From positions 124,001 to 188,000 of the forward strand of contig NZ_ARYN01000005.1 in assembly GCF_002094855.1 (NCBI RefSeq): DNA of 64,000 bases. Direction: 5' to 3'. Source of the stretch: Zunongwangia atlantica 22II14-10F7 (GTDB lineage Bacteria > Bacteroidota > Bacteroidia > Flavobacteriales > Flavobacteriaceae). Positions 57,163 through 64,000 of the stretch are shown here, one piece after another (the first letter of the stretch is position 1; every line of letters begins with the position of its first letter). A program made the position numbers and the translations under genes. The notes beneath the pieces were generated by a model. That model was not told where the DNA came from. It saw nothing but the letters and a program-made list of their open reading frames with translations, and searched no databases.

Positions 57163-58614
57163 TTATTTTTTTAACCAGTTGCTAGTATACTCACAATCTC
57201 TGTATTTTCCACTAATTTTAACGTAAGTATCCTGGATTTTTTCTTTTTGCCATTCCTGAATAGCTTTAATTCTTTTATCCTGAAGAGCAAGATCCTTAAT
57301 CTTCATATAATCTGTACCATAATCTGCAACATGCTCTGGAATCCTTTTATCTATCTTTACGATTTTAAAAATTGGTCGTCCCATTTCATCCTGCTCGGTA
57401 AGTCTATACGAAATCTCACCTTCTTTTAGATCCTGAATCTGGCTATAAAGTCTTGGAGGTAAATTCTTTTGATCGAAGCCTAAATCTCCAGTAGTTGGAT
57501 TTCTCATTTTACCACCATCAGATTTTGTTTCATCTCTATCTGAAACTTCTCTGGCAGCCTGAGCAAATTCTACCTCACCACTTTCAATTTTCTCTCTTAC
57601 ATTATCTATTTCCTCTTTCGCCTTTTCTACCGCTGCATTATTAACATCTGGAATTAATAAAATATGGCGAACATCAATTTCCTGACCTCTAACTTTTACC
57701 AGTTGTACGATATGATATCCATAAGTGGTCTCGAAAGGCTCACTAATTTCTCCTTCACGCAAAGAGAAAGCTACGTCTTTAAACTCTTTTACAAAAGCAT
57801 CTTTTCTACCTAAACTTAAAATATCTCCACCGGTTTGGGTATCATCTGAATAAAGGATCGCTTTTGTTGCAAACTTAGATCCGTTTTCTAACACATCTGC
57901 TCTAAACTGATTTAAACGATCTATCGTTTTTTGCTTTTCTTCCTCAGGAACTTCTGGCTTTACTACGATTTCTGAAATTTCTACCTCATCACCAAAAACA
58001 GGCAATGAATCTTTAGGAATATCATTAAAGTACGCTCTTACTTCTTCCGGGGTAACTTCGATATTCTCTACAATTTTTTGTCTCATTTTTTGTGCAAGCT
58101 GGCTTTGTTGATTCAGCTCGAACAATTCATTTCTAAATTCTGCTTCAGAATCTCTTTTGTAAAACTCAAGTACATCTTCTATACTTCCCAACTGTCTTAC
58201 CATACCGGCAATTTGTTGATCGATATAGTTATTAATTTGTGAATCTGGCACAATTATACTATCCTGAATTGCCTGGTGAGCATAAAGTTTGTTCTCCATT
58301 AAAGAACCCGCTAGCTGGCAATCTGTAACGTCTACAGTACTACCTCCCTGTGACTGAATATCTTTTCTGGTAAGATCTACATCACTATCTAAAATAATAT
58401 AATCCCCAATTACAGCAGCAATACCATCTACCTTTCTGCGAGCACCTTCCTCTTCAGCTAAAGGCTTATTTTGTGCCAACTCATCTTCCATTTGTATAGA
58501 TGTACTATCTGTAACAATAATCTCCTGCGCCCCTGCATTTATTCCAAGCAGCAAGGCTACCAGCATCAAACCTCTTTTAATTGTAAATCTCAAATTGATT
58601 GTTTTTAATTGCAT
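57163..58614 (-). CDS. SurA-like periplasmic chaperone with two parvulin domains
   Basis: A 483-residue protein with a signal peptide (ends GINAGAQ), an N-terminal SurA-type helical domain (about 60-205, GIAAVIGDYIILDSDVDLT) and two rotamase domains (about 207-310, TGGDILSLGRKDAFVKEFKDVAF; and 315-420, DVRHILLIP and SDGGKMRNP). It should help fold outer-membrane proteins. The ATG at 58614 overlaps the upstream gene by 38 bp; a later ATG at 58566 would leave no basic residues before the hydrophobic core, so the overlap is kept, with some doubt. Confidence 0.87.
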   Translation of the reverse strand: MQLKTINLRFTIKRGLMLVALLLGINAGAQEIIVTDSTSIQMEDELAQNKPLAEEEGARRKVDGIAAVIGDYIILDSDVDLTRKDIQSQGGSTVDVTDCQLAGSLMENKLYAHQAIQDSIIVPDSQINNYIDQQIAGMVRQLGSIEDVLEFYKRDSEAEFRNELFELNQQSQLAQKMRQKIVENIEVTPEEVRAYFNDIPKDSLPVFGDEVEISEIVVKPEVPEEEKQKTIDRLNQFRADVLENGSKFATKAILYSDDTQTGGDILSLGRKDAFVKEFKDVAFSLREGEISEPFETTYGYHIVQLVKVRGQEIDVRHILLIPDVNNAAVEKAKEEIDNVREKIESGEVEFAQAAREVSDRDETKSDGGKMRNPTTGDLGFDQKNLPPRLYSQIQDLKEGEISYRLTEQDEMGRPIFKIVKIDKRIPEHVADYGTDYMKIKDLALQDKRIKAIQEWQKEKIQDTYVKISGKYRDCEYTSNWLKK

Positions 58615-59437
58615 CTTTAGTAATATCCTTTTCTAATTGCTTTACCAACTCCAGCTTTTGCTTGTTTAGCAAAATCTGTTCCACGGTTGGTTTTGCATAT
58701 TCTAATGGCGCCTGATCGTTCTTTTTAAGCGCATCATTTACATAAATTAAGTAAGTTTCTAACGAATCTTTTAATTCTATGTAGTTATTCTTTTGTAACA
58801 ACTTCGCTCTATCTTCTACACTAAGCGGTGTTACTTTATCATATACCGTTGCTGTTTTTATCCAAACAGAATCATTAAACGAATAATTTTTAAACTGCAG
58901 GGCATTTTCCTGCAATTTTACTTTATCCTCTTCATTAAAACGAACAAACCAATCTTTAATTTTATCGAAATTGGTATTATTTGCCTCTAAATTTATATAC
59001 CGAAGTTTTACGAGATCCTGGCTCAGCTTAAAATTCTCTTTATTTTGCTGATAATAACTGGCTATTATCGTATCTGTAAAAACCGAATCAAGCTTTTTAG
59101 AAACCACAGCCTCGGTATAAGCATTGGTATACAACTCGTTCTTATAATTTTCTACCAGTTCATTAAATTCACGTTGCCTTGCTTCTGGTAAATTTAGTTT
59201 TGCCCTGTCTATTAATAATTGCTGCGTAGCCCATCTATTTATGTAACTATTTACAATGATAGCACTATCTTCATCAGAAACACCTTCTCCAACAAGACTT
59301 TTAATATCTTCCTCGTATAAGTAAGAGTTATTTACCCGCACTATGACTTTACGATTATCCTGAGATTTAAAAAGATCGCAAGAAATAACCAAAATCGCCA
59401 AAAAGCCTATTAAAATTGCCTTATATACTATCTTCAA
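58577..59437 (-). CDS. SurA-N-like lipoprotein without a rotamase domain
   Basis: A 286-residue lipoprotein (LVISC, Cys20). It begins like a SurA/PpiC protein (IVRVNNSYLYEEDIKSLV, INRWATQQLLIDRAKLNL) with long helices and the family pattern ASYYQQNKENFKL, but I see no parvulin active-site pattern in the middle. It is often annotated as peptidyl-prolyl isomerase in Flavobacteriia next to the true SurA. It is the first gene of a three-gene leftward unit with surA-like and moxR; a partner chaperone role is inferred. Confidence 0.78.
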   Translation of the reverse strand: MKIVYKAILIGFLAILVISCDLFKSQDNRKVIVRVNNSYLYEEDIKSLVGEGVSDEDSAIIVNSYINRWATQQLLIDRAKLNLPEARQREFNELVENYKNELYTNAYTEAVVSKKLDSVFTDTIIASYYQQNKENFKLSQDLVKLRYINLEANNTNFDKIKDWFVRFNEEDKVKLQENALQFKNYSFNDSVWIKTATVYDKVTPLSVEDRAKLLQKNNYIELKDSLETYLIYVNDALKKNDQAPLEYAKPTVEQILLNKQKLELVKQLEKDITKDAIKNNQFEIYN

Positions 59438-59503
59438 ACCAGGTAAACAATTCTTTCAACCTCAGTAAAAACGTTGTTTTCTGAAATTTCTTATTAAGTG
59501 AAG

Positions 59504-59534
59504 CAAAAATAAGAATTCCTAAAGGTTCTGCAAG
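59504..59534 (-). promoter_or_regulatory. Promoter of the chaperone-moxR unit
   Basis: On the minus strand CTTG, 19 bp, TATTTTTG: close to the Bacteroidota -33/-7 pattern, 67 bp before the ATG at 59437. Confidence 0.5.
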
Positions 59535-59659
59535 CTATAACCTTCCTGATTATCAAGCTCCATTTGTATTTTATCGAAAAAACCGCTACAATTTCATTTC
59601 TTAAAATTCAAAAAGTATCATTTTCCTAAAAAATTCTATGTTTAATTAATACTCCCTAT

Positions 59660-59667
59660 TATATTTG
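59660..59667 (+). promoter_or_regulatory. Promoter -7 box of the OmpH-like gene
   Basis: TATATTTG, a perfect TAnnTTTG box, 20 bp before the ATG at 59688; a weak TATG lies 19 bp upstream in the -33 place. Confidence 0.55.
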
Positions 59668-59687
59668 CGCAAAACAAGAGATAAAAA

Positions 59688-60245
59688 ATGAAGAAATTTA
59701 GCGTATTAATTACATTTTTATTTTTCGCAATTGCAGCGAACGCACAAAGTAAGATAGGAACGATAGATGCCGAGTATATTATTAATAATATGCCTGAAAT
59801 TAGTACTGTAAATAACGGAGTACAGAATTATAACGAATCTTTGCAAGCCGATGTAGAACAAGCTATTAGAACTTACGAAGGATTAATAAAAAATTACCAG
59901 GACAGTACTGCTGTTTTTACTGAAGATATTAAAAAGCAACGCGAAAACCAGATTCTTGGATTAGAAAATGAGATTAAACAATTTCGCCAGCGCTCACAGG
60001 TTATGATGCAAATGAAGCGCAACGAGCTTACCCAGCCATTATACCAAAAAATAGATGCAGCAATGCAGGAAGTTATTAAAGAAGAAGGCTACACTCAGAT
60101 TTTTCATGCAGGTGGTGGTGCTTTAGCTTATTCTAAACCAGGAAGTGATATTACTGAAAAAGTAATGGAAAAATTAGGAATCTCTATTGAAGATGTGAAT
60201 ACTACACAACCTTCAGCAGATAGCAACAATGCTAATTCCAACTAA
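59688..60245 (+). CDS. OmpH/Skp-like periplasmic chaperone
   Basis: A 185-residue protein with signal peptide ending ANAQ, the OmpH opening KIGTIDAEYIINNMPE, a long coiled coil (about 55-125) and a compact C-terminal end (EGYTQIFHAGGGALAYS, DITEKVMEKLGI), followed by a Ser/Asn-rich tail. Skp-type trimers hold unfolded outer-membrane proteins in the periplasm. It lies divergent from the SurA-like genes, so two outer-membrane folding routes meet here. Confidence 0.9.
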   Translation: MKKFSVLITFLFFAIAANAQSKIGTIDAEYIINNMPEISTVNNGVQNYNESLQADVEQAIRTYEGLIKNYQDSTAVFTEDIKKQRENQILGLENEIKQFRQRSQVMMQMKRNELTQPLYQKIDAAMQEVIKEEGYTQIFHAGGGALAYSKPGSDITEKVMEKLGISIEDVNTTQPSADSNNANSN

Positions 60246-60260
60246 AACTTATTAGTTATA

Positions 60261-60300
60261 ATAAATAAAAAAGCCCGCAAATGCGGGCTTTTTTATTTAT
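60261..60300. terminator. Bidirectional terminator between ompH-like gene and guaB
   Basis: A perfect 19-bp inverted repeat with core AAGCCCGCA/TGCGGGCTT, AA loop, and T runs on both strands between convergent stops. Confidence 0.92.
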
Positions 60301-60313
60301 CGATACTCGTTGA

Positions 60314-61861
<1,548 letters not shown>

Positions 61862-63751
61862 TTAATCATTGTTTTTTCTGAAACAAATGATAAATTCAGA
61901 TCCTTCCCCATCATAACTTTTAATTTCCAGTCGCGCATCATTCAGCGTTAAAAATTGCTTCACTAAAAGCAATCCTATCCCGGTACCAGTTTCCATTTCA
62001 GTACCTAATTCAGACATCATTTGTGTATTAAAATTCTGAATTTGAACTATACGATCTTCCGAAATTCCATCACCGCCATCCATTATTTTAAATAGCACGC
62101 ATTTTTCAGTTTCCTTATAATGAATTTTAATCTCTTTCCCAGGATGGGTATACTTTATCGCATTACTTATAAGGTTATGCAATATGATAGACAAATGACC
62201 ATTATCGAAGAAAATCGGACTCAAATTTGAAGGAATTTCATGGATAATCTGAATGTTTTTCGACTTCGCTACCAGGTAATGCGCCTCCATGATTTCCTTA
62301 ACACGCTTAGGCAAAATAACCTCTTCAATATACATTTTAGAACCTTCAAGCTGTGAATTGGCCCATTGCAATAAATTTTGAAGCATCGAAGAAGTTGCCG
62401 AAACCTGCTTTAGCATTTCATCCAAAAGTTCAGCCTGCTCTTTCTCGGTAAATTCACCCGTATTTATTAATTCTAATAACTTTTGAATTGAACCAATAGG
62501 CGATTTTAAATCATGCGATAAAATAGAAAATAATCGATCTTTACTTTTATTGATCTTAGCAAGTTCTTCGTTACGCTCTGTGATCACATCGTTCTTCTGA
62601 AGTATTAGTCTATTTTTCTCTTCCAAGGTTTTTCTAAACTCCTCTTTTTGCTTGTAGTTTTTTATCCAAAAGAATAAAATGAGTAACAGAACAAAACCAG
62701 CAAATAAAAGAATCGCGATAATAAGCTTATTCTTAGAAAGCTCTTTATCTTTCTCCATCTTCTCTGTTCTTAACCTGCGATTATCAGCTTCCTTCTGCTC
62801 CAGGTTTAAGAGATTAATCGCCCGTATTCTTTTTTGATTATATAAAGAATCGCGATAAGCTTTATTTTGTTTAGAAAAAACAACAGCCTTTTCCAGGTTT
62901 CCCTGTTCATCATAAATATCAAACAACACACCTGTGATGCGCTCTAACTCAAAAAAAGAGGCATTGTTTTTTGCAAAATCCAGTGCTTTTAAACCAAAAA
63001 CTTCTGCAGCATCTAAATTATTTAAGGCTAAATTGGTTCTGGCAAGGCCATAATACGAAAATGCTTTTTCCCAGTTATTGGGCTCTACACTATCATTTAA
63101 AACACTTTGATAATATTTTAAAGCGGTAGGAATCTCACTTTTTTCATAAGCCAGATTTCCTAAATGATTTAAAGTTAAATGCTCTATATCCTTTCTTCCT
63201 GAAGCTACGGCTAAACTTAAAGCACTATCTAAAGTTACTTTCGCCTTTTCCAGCTCACCGGTTTGTAATTCAGATACCCCTAAATTTATCACTGCTGGTG
63301 CAGCGGCAAAATCATCTTCAGCTAAATTATAATAATCTATAGCCTGTTTAAAATAGTCTACTGCTTCTATGTGACGATCGATTCCCTGCTGAATAAGGCC
63401 AAGCCCATTTAAACACTTCCCAACACTTTCCCAATCATCTAATTCTCTAAAAAGCTTCTCGGCTTCTAAAAAATGGGTTAAAGAAAGATAATAATCACCC
63501 TTTACATAAAATGCTATAGCGTATTTACGAGCAAGTTCAGCTTCTAAAGCAACATCTTTACTTTGTACTACAAAAGTTTGCGCCTTTTTTAATTTCTCCT
63601 CGGCAAGATTAAAATCATTAAATAGAAATTCACTGGCTTCATCTAAATAAAAATAAGCCGAATCGGCTATTTGCTCTTGTGAGAAATCTGACTGAGCCCA
63701 AGCCAATTTTGTAAGAAAAAGAAAGAAAATTCCTAATAATCTGATTCGCAA
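61862..63751 (-). CDS. TPR-containing sensor histidine kinase
   Basis: A 629-residue kinase with signal peptide (ends AWAQ), periplasmic tetratricopeptide repeats (about 30-300), one membrane helix (about 344-363), a coiled linker (365-405), HisKA with His413 in LFSILSHDLKSPIGS, and HATPase with LHNLISNAIKYTHPG, DGGDGIS and GTGIGLLLVKQF. No receiver domain or DNA-binding domain is attached and no response regulator gene is adjacent, so its partner is elsewhere. What the repeats sense is unknown. It lies 52 bp after the HMG-CoA lyase gene. Confidence 0.92.
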   Translation of the reverse strand: MRIRLLGIFFLFLTKLAWAQSDFSQEQIADSAYFYLDEASEFLFNDFNLAEEKLKKAQTFVVQSKDVALEAELARKYAIAFYVKGDYYLSLTHFLEAEKLFRELDDWESVGKCLNGLGLIQQGIDRHIEAVDYFKQAIDYYNLAEDDFAAAPAVINLGVSELQTGELEKAKVTLDSALSLAVASGRKDIEHLTLNHLGNLAYEKSEIPTALKYYQSVLNDSVEPNNWEKAFSYYGLARTNLALNNLDAAEVFGLKALDFAKNNASFFELERITGVLFDIYDEQGNLEKAVVFSKQNKAYRDSLYNQKRIRAINLLNLEQKEADNRRLRTEKMEKDKELSKNKLIIAILLFAGFVLLLILFFWIKNYKQKEEFRKTLEEKNRLILQKNDVITERNEELAKINKSKDRLFSILSHDLKSPIGSIQKLLELINTGEFTEKEQAELLDEMLKQVSATSSMLQNLLQWANSQLEGSKMYIEEVILPKRVKEIMEAHYLVAKSKNIQIIHEIPSNLSPIFFDNGHLSIILHNLISNAIKYTHPGKEIKIHYKETEKCVLFKIMDGGDGISEDRIVQIQNFNTQMMSELGTEMETGTGIGLLLVKQFLTLNDARLEIKSYDGEGSEFIICFRKNND

Positions 63752-63803
63752 ACCTTAAACCTATTAATTCTGCACAATAATAAGAAGAAAAGTAAAAGTT
63801 TTC

Positions 63804-64000
63804 CTAATGATAAGCCCCGAAGATTTCACTAGCTTTATTAAAAGCAGCCTCAAAACTCCCCATTCTAAGATTTGTGTTCTGTTTTTTGGTGTTGAAATAG
63901 GAGTACATTTTTTCTGTAGGCATATTTCCTGTAAGCTCATCTTTCGCCATCGGGCAACCACCAAACCCCTGAATTGCTCCATCAAATCGAGTACAACCTG
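63804..64000 (-). CDS. Hydroxymethylglutaryl-CoA lyase, C-terminal end (runs out of window)
   Basis: The minus strand from the window edge reads GCTRFDGAIQGFGGCPMAKD, then ELTGNMPTEKM and stops after FGAYH. The GCxRFDGAIQGFGGCPMA block, with its conserved cysteine, is the signature of HMG-CoA lyase, which splits HMG-CoA to acetoacetate and acetyl-CoA in leucine breakdown. About 65 codons are visible; the start lies beyond position 64000. A competing 73-codon frame in this place (63764-63985) is a shadow. Confidence 0.92.
   Translation of the reverse strand, partial: GCTRFDGAIQGFGGCPMAKDELTGNMPTEKMYSYFNTKKQNTNLRMGSFEAAFNKASEIFGAYH

Noticed and set aside
63764-63985. Minus-strand frame of 73 codons at the right end
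   Set aside because: It overlaps the HMG-CoA lyase frame, whose residues are clearly recognisable, in another phase.

Overview
The window looks like the chromosome of a marine or environmental Flavobacteriaceae bacterium (phylum Bacteroidota), perhaps close to Zunongwangia, Gramella or Salegentibacter. This rests on AT-rich sequence, SusC/SusD pairs with a hybrid two-component regulator, lipoproteins with acidic residues after the lipobox cysteine, promoter -7 boxes of the form TAnnTTTG, a split transketolase, ISAon1-type transposase genes and a MerR-crtI-crtB-crtZ-crtY carotenoid cluster. The genus is a guess; the family is fairly safe.

Positions 1-2716 hold the 3' part of a DUF1835-like gene, an unrecognised 119-residue gene and a sugar-porter-type MFS transporter, with two copies of a dispersed intergenic repeat. 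Positions 2720-32533 are one large polysaccharide utilisation locus (PUL). A leftward run goes from susC through susD, two surface-glycan-binding-like lipoproteins and a metalloprotease-like lipoprotein to a BNR-type propeller enzyme, GH88, GH2, GH16, a DUF2264 (GH154-like) protein, a GH43 subfamily 24-like exo-galactanase and four further GH43 genes (five modules). A rightward hybrid two-component regulator and a DUF4861 lipoprotein diverge from susC. The enzyme set fits type II arabinogalactan: GH16 and GH43_24 for the beta-1,3-galactan backbone, GH2 for galactosyl side chains, GH43 for arabinofuranosyl groups, and DUF2264, the BNR protein and GH88 for glucuronate and rhamnose-glucuronate caps. 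The substrate is inferred, not proven.

Positions 32595-44830 are housekeeping genes: YjbQ, a small membrane protein, an 'asparagine synthetase B'-labelled secreted protein, dnaB, accA, an LptF/LptG permease, a queuine tRNA-ribosyltransferase that has lost its zinc cysteines, split transketolase, a beta-barrel protein, an FKBP lipoprotein, an Hsp15-like protein, a phosphoribosyltransferase and shikimate kinase. Then come two identical tRNA-Lys genes, a tRNA-Leu and a complete ISAon1-type insertion sequence (45469-46885) with imperfect terminal inverted repeats and an 8-bp target duplication.

Positions 47019-51845 are a zeaxanthin-type carotenoid operon headed by a MerR regulator that keeps the residues expected of a cobalamin-binding CarH-like photoreceptor. 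The right end carries a TlpA-like thioredoxin, an SdiA-regulated-type propeller protein, aconitase, a MoxR ATPase behind two SurA-like periplasmic folding genes, a Skp/OmpH-like chaperone, guaB, a TPR sensor kinase and the C-terminal end of HMG-CoA lyase.

I found no CRISPR array, prophage, rRNA gene or restriction or defence system. The strongest leads are the PUL with its candidate operator, the CarH-like regulator, the zinc-site loss in Tgt and the repeat family that borders the PUL.
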